A stretch of 64,000 nucleotides of DNA. Source: Penelope pileata. Lineage: Eukaryota; Chordata; Aves; Galliformes; Cracidae. The notes under the pieces were generated by a model. The model made no database searches and was not told the DNA's origin. It saw only the letters and a list, made by a program, of their open reading frames with translations. Positions 1-10,702 of the stretch are shown here, in pieces. Both the position numbers and the translations under genes were made by a program. The DNA lies in contig WBMW01003210.1 in NCBI GenBank assembly GCA_013396635.1, positions 16,001 to 80,000 of the forward strand. The letters are read 5' to 3'. How positions within the stretch are numbered: position 1 is the stretch's first letter; each line of letters opens with the position of its first letter.

Positions 1-1620
1 TGAGGGCAGGTAGTGGGGATCTCCCCTCACCCATGGCTGTGGGGTGCCTCCAGCTCCTGTGAGGCCATGGAGCAGTGCTGGCTGGGGCTGTGGACTTCTC
101 TCATCCCTAGGCCAATGGCACCCCAGAGAGCTGCACCAATCTCTGGCAGAGTGACTGAGGAAGGACAGGAGGGCACCGTGGTCGAGCTGTGTCCTGGCCT
201 GGGCCTGCGGATACAGAAGGCGGAGTAATGCCAACACACACAGAACAGCCACCCACGGTCACCACGGGCAGCCCTGATCCCCGCCCGGGGCTCTTCAACC
301 CATGGTGATATGCTCCACTGCTGGCCTGCTGTCCACTGTGATGTGGGCACTACATCACTGGGGTTGGTGCTCCAAAGAGATAAAATTTTGATTCCTTATC
401 TTTATGTCAATGTTCTTGTAGAAAGGAGCAAATCCCTCCAGCTGGGTGGCTGAGGACAGGTGTGCACCATGGTCTAATCATGTCCCTGTCAGAGCCTCCA
501 CCTCTAGAAGGCAAAGAAGGAGCAGCCACCACCTGTTGCATAAGGGGAAAGCCCACTTCCCTGCCCGGACCTGTTCCTGTCCACCCCTGCCCTCCTCCCT
601 GCCTCAGCCCTTGCTCACCTGCTGCTCACTTCTGCCATGGCCGGGCATAGCCCTTTATATACCCATTCTGAGCTGCTGCCAACATTCTGCCCACTGTGAC
701 ACAGACACCACATCACTGTGGCAGGTTCTGGGATCTGATGCAAGGCCCATCTCTCACCTGCCTGGGGAAAAAGGGCTGTTCTTCTGTCTTGCTCAAATGT
801 AGAGAGAAGGACAAACCTCATTACTCAAGCCCATGGGGAAACCGGCTGGCAGGGTGAACCCGTGTTACTGCCATCTGTGAAGAAAGCCTCTTGGTCAGGG
901 TTGTGGTCACCTCGTGGCTCTTCACTACCCTGTCCCATCCCACCTCACCTCTCCTTAGCCTCCTCCTTTCTGTCAGGGCCAGGGCAGAAGGAGCTGGAGT
1001 TCAGCATGAGGTTGCAGACGAATTAAATGGATTGTCTAAACACCAGGAAGCAATTCAGATGTTTAACACACTTCATGCCAGTTTGGCTCTCTTAAAACCT
1101 ATTATCCCATGAATATACATGACAGTTATGATGCTGGACCATAGAGAAATACATGCTTCTAGATCAGTTGGGGGGTACACTAAGGCATCGCTCACTGCAC
1201 TAAATATGTGTTGTAATCCCAACTGTAACACCTAGAAGCCCACTGGCTCCATCTATGGACAGATATCTCACCCCTGCTGCACAGAGCAGGGCCCAGCTGC
1301 CAGCACCAGGCCCTGCAGTATCACTTTAGGGGCTGTGAGGAGCCTCGCCTGATTTGGAGCTGCTACACCAGAGCAGGGCTGGGCTGACACAAATGGGGCT
1401 CTGTGCTGGTTTACTCTACCCAGGGATTTTGCCCATGACGGTAACTTGTAAGCAATCTCCTTGTCTTGATCCATGTGCTCTTTTATCTTATTTCTCCTGT
1501 CCTGCTGAGAAGGGGCACTGAGTAATTGGCTGATAGATGTTTGGCAGCTGTCTGAGGTCAATCCACCACAACATGTAATGTGCTGCAGTATTACTATTTG
1601 GAAAGTATGTATCATAGATA
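1..1620. other. GC-rich block, unclassified
   Basis: Base composition changes sharply here: most of the block is clearly GC-richer than the surrounding intron. It carries open frames on both strands (for example 27-350 minus, 446-802 plus, 1268-1615 minus), none of which I recognise. Two segments, about 318-375 and 672-730, resemble each other around CACTGTGA followed by an ACATCACTG core, which suggests a diverged tandem duplication. It could be an old LTR or other retroelement, a retrocopy, or GC-rich unique DNA. I do not recognise the family. Confidence 0.4.
652..661 (-). promoter_or_regulatory. Candidate TATA box in the GC-rich block
   Basis: Read on the minus strand this is TATATAAAGG, a close match to the core TATA consensus, set in GC-rich DNA. 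About 40 bases downstream on the same strand lies CAGGTGAGC (613-621), a good splice-donor match. No open frame or transcript supports it, and a ten-base match can arise by chance. It may be the promoter of an old LTR. Confidence 0.2.
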
Positions 1621-4600
1621 TTGGCTCTTTTGGGGGTCATTTTAGCTTGTGAGCTCTTCTGTTATATAGCTCTAAAATGGTTAGCTCTTGTAATCCTATA
1701 AAAATTTGAACACATATGTAAGACTGTTTATTTCTGTAAGGAAGTTCTACGTGTAAATCTCCTGATGCAGACTTTATAATTGGGCTCTTTTTCTTCTTTT
1801 CTTTTGCTCAGAAATCTCTATTGTTATCTAAAAATCTAACCATCACCTTTGTTACTTATGAGACAAGCATAAGGTCTCAGAGAACATAGTGCTACAACTT
1901 GATCAAACTGTGATAAGACCCAGCGATACATTTTCCAGGGAAGACTCTCAACAGAAAGAGCAGTCTAATACAGTGTATTAGGCCTGGAACTAACAACCAG
2001 CATTTATATTAATCCTGATTTTGGCTTTCTTGAGTGTAACTGAGCAGTCCCTTCAGCCTAGTTTGTAAAACCACACACGAATGATCTCTGTGAATATTAA
2101 TCAATGTGTAATTATGCCAATGAAATTGTATTTAGGTTTTTAGCGGTGATTAAATGTGTTTAATATGTGATGCAATACTCCTAAAAGAGAAATTAAGAAA
2201 TTCCCAACTGTAGTCAGGTGAAATTCATGTGGTAATCCACATCAGACTGGAATCCTCAAACAGAATACAGCCAAGCTCTCCTAAGTATTCACCGTTGTCA
2301 TTAACGTATATACAACTTGGAGTTCCTGAAAGAATGCACCAAGATTGGTGATGAAACTAAAATTATTTAAAAATGTGTGTCATCTACTCAAAATTTCCAG
2401 TCCTTAAAAACAGTGATAGATGAGATCCACCAATTCCTGAGAATGCTGACAAAATCCCATACTGATCACAGATAGGATTTCTCTAAGCACTTCAGGTTTT
2501 AGTCTGTGCATTATTCTCTGAAGATAATGTCCACCTCAGAAAGAATAAAGCTAGTATAATGTCTGAGGAAGACATAGTGTAATTCAAAAAATGAAATGAA
2601 ACAGTATTGACAAATAGAAAATCGTAAACTGATATAAAGATTAAATAATTTCCAGAAGTTTGAAGCCACTTATCTCAATGCTGAATATCAAATAAATTCT
2701 CTTGCCAATAATTTGAATATTTAAAATTATAAATTTAGATTATGTTTCTTTAATTCTTTTCTTTAAAATGAAAATGTTGAGAACTGCTAATATGTAGTTG
2801 TTAATTGTTGTTATAAAACAACAGCTGATGAGTTAGTAGGATGACAAAAGACAGCCAAAAACCTCTTAAATTTTTTCCTGAAAATTCGGAATTTTATTCT
2901 GCAATGCCATAAATCTCTTCAGTATCAATAGAGCATTGTACTTTCATATCTTTAATTTATTCTAGGAAAAACGATTAAATATATATATTTAGGCGTGTAT
3001 ATTTGCATTGTTTGTTTTCAGAGATTTAAGGCAATTAAATCACCAGTCTGCATACCTGAGTCTCATACCTCCATGAAACAGCAATATCAGCAGCATGCAC
3101 TCATTTCTGCAAGATGTTCTTAAGTCTTAAAGTTTCAATGTAAATTTACACTCCCTACACAGAAATCAGAATATAGTTAGTTTCAAATGATGATCTAGGT
3201 CAGTTTTAAACAAGTCTAGGATTCTCCATTATCTTCAAGGTGGATCTGAAGTGCTGTCTAAAAAATGTGCTCATCGTTGGTAGAACTATTGAAGCCTTCA
3301 CAAGGCTTCATTTTACTTCGTTCCAGACGAGCTTTTATTGGCACTATGCTTAAGAAAATTAAAAGTTTTCTTTTTAATCATTCGCCATCAAGTATTGTAA
3401 TTTGGAAAATATATATTTTGGAAAATATTTAAATGAAATTTTAGCATCTGAAGTATATTCCTTTCATTGCTCCTGAAATACAGAGAGAAAGTAATGAAAA
3501 CTGAAGATTTCCAGTTTCTAGCCTGTCACTGGAGTTTAAATAAAGATAGTACCAGCAGGTGATCTATTATGACTTCTTGCATATCACATATCACACCCCA
3601 CAGCATTTTATTTAATCACCTAATTATTAGGCCTAGCAATTTATACTTTATTTAGGTCACAGCTTTTTCCTTAAGCACTTTGGTCTCTTCAGAATAGATG
3701 CATTTCTTCAATTATTCTCGTACAGTATATACAATTTTGGTGGGATCTAGTTCAGTAGCCAGTTTAGCTAAAAATTGGTGAACAGTCTAATTCATTATTA
3801 TGTCACTTTTGAGTCTCCAAATAATCTCTGACAGTACTCTATACTCAATCTGAAATGCAGATAAGTAGCTAACTTCATGTTTCCATCTTTTGGAAACAAG
3901 ACTTGCATGCACTGAAATTTCTCTATTATTTTTATCTCACTACAGACAGAAGTAAAACTCATTCTATTCTTTTCACACTTCATAACAAAAGTATTCATTT
4001 GGCCACTACCATTTAGGACACTAGTCTCCATCCAAGGGGGTCTCTGGGTTCTAGGAAGAACACCTGTATTGTTAGTGACACTAGCACCTAACTACCACTG
4101 CAGCATTTTATTTCCTTTCTAGCAACTCTAGAGTATAACAAAATATTTTATCTACTGGGTCACTTTTAGAGAGAAGATAAAATCATTAGTCTTCATCAGT
4201 ACTCCCTAATTACCTGTTAATCTGCACGGGATAACATCTACATCTAAAATCAATATTTAGTTTTTCATTTATTAATAAATTCTTGCTATTGCTACAACCT
4301 AGGATGATGAGTGCCTTGGTTATATATGCCAAGATTCATCAATATTCTTTCTTGTGCAAAGTGAGAGGAGGGTAACTGAATTGTAAGACGCAATTCATAC
4401 AATGCATTGTGCCCATAAAATGAGAGAGAAAACCATGTTCCCCCTATATTTAAGCTAGTAGGGCAAAATGACTACCTCCCTACTCACCAAAATCCTTAGG
4501 CTCATGCTCTGAGTTTCATGAGTATTATATGTCTAAGTGATTCAAGATTTTGGAGCAAGCCTAAGTTGATTTAAAGTTCATAGTCTCCTATTGCATAGTG

Positions 4601-5263
4601 AGTATTTGAGTTTTCCAGACATACATGTTCATGAATGCTGTATTTGCAACCTTTTACTCTTCTGAAGGTTACTCTTCCCTGTATACATTATGAATGATTA
4701 GGACTCATAGATACATATTCTATGAATCTATTCGGCTTGTTCAGAAATGTAAATTCATACAAGGATACAGATATATGCCAAAATTTGAAAAGACAGTGGA
4801 GGAAAATGAAATGTCAGATTTTCATAAATATCATTTAACAGTAGCAACCAGTTGCTACCATTAATTTTACAAATAATGTTCTTAGCAACTCTTTGATATA
4901 AAGGGGAGAACTGTGTCTCAGTTCGCTGTGATGTGAACTGCTGAGAATTGCTTACCTTACTGGTTATAAGCAGAGTTAATTCATTCTTAATTCCCCGCTC
5001 ATTAGGCTTCAGGCCAAAATATGTCTGTTGAGAAAGCCTTAAATCACACCTTAAATTATTCTATATCATTGTTAAATTAATAATACTTATTTCTTGTATA
5101 TATATTTCTTTTAACTATTACTTTTTAATATGGCATCTGAAGTAGTGTGGTTTAAACCTCTGGAAAACAAAAACAATTCTGCATAGTATAACCTAACTTT
5201 ATAGAAGCTATAAAACATTAACTTATTCAGGCTTTCAAAACAATAGCACTTCTATTTCCACAG

Positions 5264-5387
5264 AAAGTGCCGATTATGGACCAGTGTTTGTACAAGAGCC
5301 AGATGATGTGATTTTTCCCACTGATTCTGAAGAGAAGAAAGTGTCTCTGAACTGTCAAGCTCATGGAAATCCTACCCCCACATACAG
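5264..5387 (+). CDS. CNTN5: Contactin-5 internal exon A (start of Ig domain 1)
   Basis: An internal exon of contactin-5, a GPI-anchored neuronal cell-adhesion protein of the immunoglobulin superfamily. It has 124 bases: two bases finish a split codon, then 40 codons, then two bases of the next. It starts SADYGPVFVQEPDD and ends GNPTPTY, with a split Arg codon. The segment is the entry into Ig domain 1, and the conserved B-strand cysteine is at 5353-5355 (context VSLNC). Acceptor CCACAG and donor CAG/gtacat are canonical. The incoming phase is 1 and the outgoing phase is 2, matching exon B. The match to CNTN5 rather than CNTN4 or CNTN6 rests on recalled vertebrate sequence (YGPVFVQEPDD followed by FPTDS), not on an alignment. 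The chance open frame continuing past the donor stops soon after. Confidence 0.93.
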
Positions 5388-6496
5388 GTACATGGTTTAG
5401 AATTTTTTGAAATTTTAAGAATGTTTGGACAGAACAGTATAACAGACACACCTTTGTGACTCAAACCACACTCCCTATTAAAAGATTTTTCTGATTCTGA
5501 ATAAGCAAGAAGGATAAGTGGATAAGAATAAAAGTCAAAGCAACCTGAAATTTCAAATAATGTTCTCCATGTGTAGTATCTATGTGGAGGGAATCCTTTT
5601 GCCAGGTTTTCTGACATGTGCTGGTAACGGCTGACAAGATCAGAATCTTTAACTGATTTTTTTCTAAAGACAACATCTTTAAAAATAGGAAATACTATCC
5701 CATTTTGTAGGGAAAGCAGTAAACAACAGGTAAATTAAATGTCATGACTGTACAATACAGGATACTATGGCTTATGCTGCAGTCACCTTGTCCATTTACT
5801 ATATCTAACTGTCCTCATATTTTTACAAATTACAAGTGATGTTGGAGGGTTGGGAGAACATGCAGTTAATTATTTTTATCCAGACAACCTTTGTCTTTTT
5901 ACACAGTCATTCTTCATGTACAGAGGGAGAATAAGAACTCTTATTGCTGTCTTTTGTCTTATGTGACAATCATCAGGTCTATGTTTTGTTTTTTACCTAC
6001 TGAAATTATTTAACTTGTGGATTCTTTAGCATTCTGGATGAATTCCCTTTAGGCTTATTTCAATCACAAAACTTGCATTTCTATGGCAGGAAGAAATTCA
6101 AAGGCAGTAACATCTCTAGATATCCCCAATCCAACAGCAATGATTCTGTCTCATTGCAACAGATGCCATTCATTAAACTGATTTCATACATGGCGCAACC
6201 TCATTAAACAAAACAGCCATAGCTAACATAGAACATGGGATTAGGAATAAGCCAGAAGTTCTTCAGACTGGAATTGCCTGAACTCCTCAGTGTGGGATGA
6301 AAGCCAGTTTTGCATTGCCCCTTACTGATATTTCTTTTATTATTTCTATTGCATATTTTTTACTTTATTGATAAAAAATTATAACTAGAGTCTGTTAAAT
6401 GTCTATCAGTGCATTAAGTACAGCATGCACCCATGGGAAAAAGGCACAAGTTCCTGACAAAAGAGCCTCAGCCCTCCCAGACCACCTCATTAATAC

Positions 6497-6620
6497 TAGA
6501 ATCATAGAATTGAAGAATGGTTTAAACTGGAATATACCTTTAAAGGTCCCGTCCTATTATCTACAAGCACTGAACAATAGAGATCTTTGCTTACTTTGTC
6601 TATTAGGTCCATACAGCTAA
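6497..6620 (-). mobile_element. CR1 LINE 3'-end relic
   Basis: Starts with AATCATAGAATTGAAGAATGG, a decayed form of the reverse-complemented CR1 3' tail. It continues with a worn version of the following CR1 3' UTR (AAAGGTCCCGTCC in place of the usual AAGGGACCTT-type sequence). Only the last hundred or so bases survive. The open frame across it is a chance frame. Confidence 0.55.
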
Positions 6621-6748
6621 GAACTATACTATAAACAAGGCACAGCACAATAGGTCTATTATATATTTTTAAAGAACTCTTAAAGCAATCAAGAATACTA
6701 AAAGTGAAATTGTATCTGCCATTTTTACTTCATTCCCTTTCCTAACAG

Positions 6749-7274
6749 TTGTGGTTTAACTCTGGTAGGCAGCTAAGCCCTGCACCACCACACGCTCACT
6801 CCACCCTCAGTGGTTTGGGGGAAAGAAAAGTAAGAATACAGTTTAATAGGCAAAGCAAAAGCTGCATGCACAAGCAAAACAAAGTAAGGAATTAATTCAT
6901 TACTTCCCATCAACTGGAGATGTTTAGCCATTTCCAGGAATGCTGGGCTCCATCACATATAAGCCTGCTTGCTTTCTCGTACCCTTTCCTCCTTATTTTC
7001 CTCGTTGTTTACTGCTGAGCACAACATCATACAGTATAAAATATCCCTCTAGTCGGTTTGGGTCAGCTCTCCTGGCTGGGCCTCCTACCAACTTCTTGTG
7101 CACTCACAGCAGCACAAAGTGAGAAGCAGAAATGTCCTTGTCTCTGTGTAAGTGTTGCTCAGCAATAACTAAAACATCAGTGTGTTATCAAAACAATTTC
7201 ATCACAAATCCAAAATACATCACTCTACAAGATACTATGAAGAAAAGCTAACTATCTCAGCCCAAACTACTACA
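6749..7274 (+). mobile_element. Solo LTR, type A (TTGTGGTTTAAC-type avian ERV LTR)
   Basis: Opens with TTGTGGTTTAACTC and GGCAGCTAAGCC. Further in are GTTTGGGTCAGCTCTCCTGG and a GCTCAGCAATAACTAAAACA motif near the 3' end. These landmarks recur in the same order in the copies at 16.0, 49.3 and (inverted) 20.7 kb. There is no internal retroviral sequence on either side, so this is a solo LTR left by recombination. It is more diverged than the other copies. I do not assign a Repbase name. Confidence 0.8.
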
Positions 7275-8684
7275 CTATTTTACTTAGATTGGAAATTTTT
7301 CATCAGCATAATTTCCTCATAGACAAAGGCAATTTAAAAATAAATTAAAAATTTCTTTTTATATTCTTAAACCAAATTAGAATGTTTTGAAATATATTGT
7401 CATTTGTCTTCAAGAAAAAATGTAACTGATTTTCCTCATCATATACTTGAAGTATTATATTTGGGTTTCTCTCCTCCCTAATCGGTCAGGCTACCTAGAA
7501 GAAATATGTCATATAATTTAGTGTCGCTTTTCCTCTAATATTCTTGGATTATATGATGAGAATACATTCATTCAGAATGGCATTGGGACATGCAGGCAAG
7601 TAGATAAGAAGCTCTGAAAAATTGAGGTAGCATTACAAGAACATTTTTGCAATGAATTTGACTGAATACAAAACTAAATGAAGTCAATTACTTCAAGCAA
7701 ACTGAACTTTGTTTCCATTTCCATTTGGAAATGCCAAAGTATGTCTTTTTGACCTTTTCCTTATCTAAACGTCCATTATTTCAAGATCAAATAATTTTGC
7801 ATTTTAATTTCATATATATGTTAATTTTCATTATGATTTCATTTAAAATCTTTGTAAGTTGTTCAAGATGAAAAAAATATTCCTCTATTTAGATCTGCTA
7901 TGTATGGCTCTCTTAAAAAATTTTAGAAATCCTGCAGACATTTCTTTAATATACTGTGCAATATAAAGATATAGTCATCAGTGCTCCATTCCTTAGTTTG
8001 AATGAGGCAAGGCTCCTCTGAGATGAAAAGTTCAATCATGATAAAATAAGCAAATGATAGTTTACAGTTAATTTAGTTCTGACAATTCTGACCTTTGAAT
8101 TCACAAAAATTCCGAGTTAATCCAGCTGAGTTCTGCCAGTACCTCATTCACCATGAATTTTAACAAAATAAGGTGAATTGATAATAATTATGCTTCTTTA
8201 AAACTCCTTCTGGCACCTAGGTTTTTCCACGTTCTTCCAATTCTTTCCGTCTGGCAAAGTCTGAAAGTGCTTGGCAGTTTCCTGATTCAACTTTGAAGAA
8301 TGATTGTGAAGGATTAAGAAGGAAATATCTGTGCCTCACAGTAGTGATGCCACGTGACACTTTTCAGAGATTTGTGATACTAGCTACACTGCTTACCTCT
8401 TCTTTGCAATATCAGAAACATTCTTTTAACAATTCCATATTCTTAACAGTTTAACAGAAAAGCTGATTTAAAAGGTCTTCTTATGTAAATAATCATTCTT
8501 TAATTGAGACATTGCACACTCCTCAGAGATTATTCCTGAAGGCTGAAGTCTATTGATCTGCCTCACAAATTCTTTTCTCTTGCATCCAGTGAGTTATTTG
8601 GGAGTTTGTTGTTTCAGTCTTTGGAGATGAATGAGAGGGATGAGGCTTTTCACTAAACAACATTCATGCTCCTTCTCTCATTCC

Positions 8685-8723
8685 AAAAAAAAAAAAGAAA
8701 AGAAAAGAAAAGGAAAAAAAAAA
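8685..8723 (+). repeat. Purine-rich simple repeat (A/AAAAG)n
   Basis: A run of A with regularly spaced G residues (repeated GAAAA units), 39 bases long. It lies about 360 bases before the exon B acceptor. I cannot tell whether it is the poly-A end of an older insertion. Confidence 0.85.
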
Positions 8724-9082
8724 GGCTCTAAGCCTTCAATGTTACGTTATGACTTGAAACTTCATTTATTATAAGCATAATTATAAATATAGTCATATTG
8801 ACTTCTTGACATATTGAGGATGCATCTGCTATGCAGATTTAAATTCCTAACTCTTTGTGGATAACAGTTTTTCAAAACAGAAGTAAAAAAATAAATGCAA
8901 ACTCCTTATCATTTTTCAGACATGCTGTGCAATGTCTCCATCCAAAGTTTTGCCAAAGCAAAAAATGGGTTACTGCACAGAGTTTAACAGTCATCATCCT
9001 TAGTAATAGCTAGTGCTATACTAATCTTTATGCCTTCCTTTGGCCATAAAATGTTCAAGGAATTTCTTTCTTTTTTCCTAAG

Positions 9083-9258
9083 ATGGCTTCGAAATGGAAC
9101 TGAAATAGACATTGAAAGTGATTATCGCTACAGCCTGATAGAAGGAAGTTTGATCATCAGCAACCCCAGTGAAATGAAGGATTCTGGACAGTATCAATGT
9201 TTAACCACCAACATGTTTGGTACTATATTAAGCAGGGAGGCTGTTCTTCAGTTTGCAT
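9083..9258 (+). CDS. CNTN5: Contactin-5 internal exon B (rest of Ig domain 1)
   Basis: The second visible CNTN5 exon, 176 bases: one base completes the split Arg codon, then 58 codons, then a single T. It begins WLRNGTEIDIESDYRYSL, carries the Ig signature DSGQYQC with the F-strand cysteine at 9198-9200, and ends SREAVLQFA. That cysteine pairs with the one in exon A, so Ig domain 1 is split between the two exons. NGT is a possible N-glycosylation site. The acceptor has a long pyrimidine tract ending CCTAAG, and the donor is gtgagt. Phase in is 2 and phase out is 1, in register with both neighbours. An in-frame ATG at 9030 is upstream of the splice acceptor and is intronic. Confidence 0.95.
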
Positions 9259-10324
9259 GTGAGTAATAATCTTTTTTTTACATAGATGAGTCAGATCTTT
9301 ATATTGTTTGATAAGTTTTGATAAGATTCTTAATTGTAGTTTCAACACATTGCATGGAAGTTACACTGTCTGCTGATGTTGCTGGTTAGGATCTCAGAAC
9401 TGGAAAGAAATTGTTTAGTGAGAAAGGGGTTTTCTCTGGACTTTTGTCTTTGAAAACAAATAGTAACAAATGATAGGGAAAGTAACTTCAGTACTTGATT
9501 CAAAATGCTATTCTTTAATGATATATTTTCATCCTGTTAATTCCCTGAAACATATATCATTTTGCCATGCTATCTGAGCAGCTGAGAAAGAACTGCAAAC
9601 TTAGAGCTGGATAAATTACATCTATATGCACAGGATTATCTGCATCTGTAACTATGCATGTATGAACATACTTTTATAGGTGTATATATATGTCTTATGT
9701 CCATGTTTATGCATACATTCATATATTTTGAGACTGAGAGTTTTTTGTAGCTGTTAATGAATAGCATAGAAACTGAAAATATCACAGCTTCTGAAATAAT
9801 TCACTATAATATGCTTTCCAGAAGCCATTAACATTTCATGATCCTGAGAAAATGCATATGGTCTGTCTACAGAATGGGCTTTTTTGAATGTAGTAATGGG
9901 AGAAAAAGATGCAAGATTTCTGATATTCTTCCTCCAACTCTAACTTCCCTTCAGCACTTAACATGAAGGCAATCAACATTTTTAAGCCCTTTATTTGTGT
10001 AAACCTTCTCATAAGGAATTCTTAAGAGGCAATAATAAAAAAGGAATTCCATCCTTATTTTTAAGATCCTGCTGAAAATAGGACATTACCATAAACCTTG
10101 AGGTAGTGAGGCTGACCTTCATACAGCCACAAATGGAAAACTGTGGGGTCAAGTACAAGTTGCCTACCTTCACATCTGCTTACACATCCGGTGATGTGGA
10201 GAGCTCAGCAGACTAGTGGAGGGTCAGAGATCCTCCTTTACTCCACATCTTGTTAAATCTAGACCTCTTAAATCTACTGTTTACAGTCTCATCTGCTGCA
10301 AATCCTGTCAATGTATTTGTCAGC

Positions 10325-10702
10325 AAGATCATGGGACTACAAGAAGAGAAGGCTCAGGGGAGACCTTATCATTCTGTACGACTACCTGAAAGGAAGTTGT
10401 AGTGAGTTCAGTGCCAGTCTCTCCTCCCGGGTAACTAGTGATAGGGCAAGAGGTAACGACTTCAAGTTGCACTAGGAGAAGTTCACATTGGATATTAGGA
10501 AAAAATTCTGCTCTGACAGAATGGTCAAGTATTAGAACAGGCTGCCCAGGGAAGCGGTAGAGTCACCATCCCTGGAGGTGTTCAAGAAAGTGTAGACGTG
10601 GCACTTAGGGACGTGATTTAGTTGGCATGGTGGTGATGGGCTGATGGTTGGATATGATGATTTTAGAGGTCTTTTCCAACCTTAACGATTCTATAATTCT
10701 AT
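10325..10702 (+). mobile_element. CR1 LINE 3' end, 5'-truncated
   Basis: Contains the CR1 ORF2 C-terminal region on the + strand, starting near AAGAGAAGGCTCAGGGGAGA and passing through CAGGCTGCCCAGGGAAG and ATCCCTGGAGGTGTTCAAG. The 3' UTR follows (GAGGTCTTTTCCAACCTTA) and ends in a degenerate ATTCTAT tail. The frame is broken. The structure is the usual CR1 5' truncation. Confidence 0.9.

Larger units (their letters stand above)
1..5263 (+). other. CNTN5: CNTN5 intron upstream of exon A (3' part)
   Basis: This is the right-hand part of an intron whose 5' end lies outside the window. It ends in a pyrimidine-rich acceptor closing with CCACAG at 5258-5263. The first 1.6 kb is unusually GC-rich and is described separately. 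From about 1620 to 5263 the DNA is AT-rich and I see no gene, RNA or recognisable transposon there, only short A/T runs and chance open frames such as 3798-4031 on the minus strand. Confidence 0.8.
5388..9082 (+). other. CNTN5: CNTN5 intron between exons A and B
   Basis: A 3,695-base phase-2 intron running from gtacat to a pyrimidine-rich acceptor ending CCTAAG. It contains a CR1 relic near 6.5 kb, a solo LTR at 6749-7274 and a purine-rich simple repeat at 8685-8723. The stretches 5388-6490 and 7275-8680 are AT-rich, and I see nothing in them. Confidence 0.88.

Noticed and set aside
4841..4858. Perfect palindrome GTAGCAAC-CA-GTTGCTAC
   Set aside because: The half-site order is opposite to that of an RFX X-box, and eight-base arms are expected by chance at this scale.
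9030..9082. ATG-initiated start of the frame that includes exon B
   Set aside because: This part is the intron pyrimidine tract before the splice acceptor. The exon begins at 9083.
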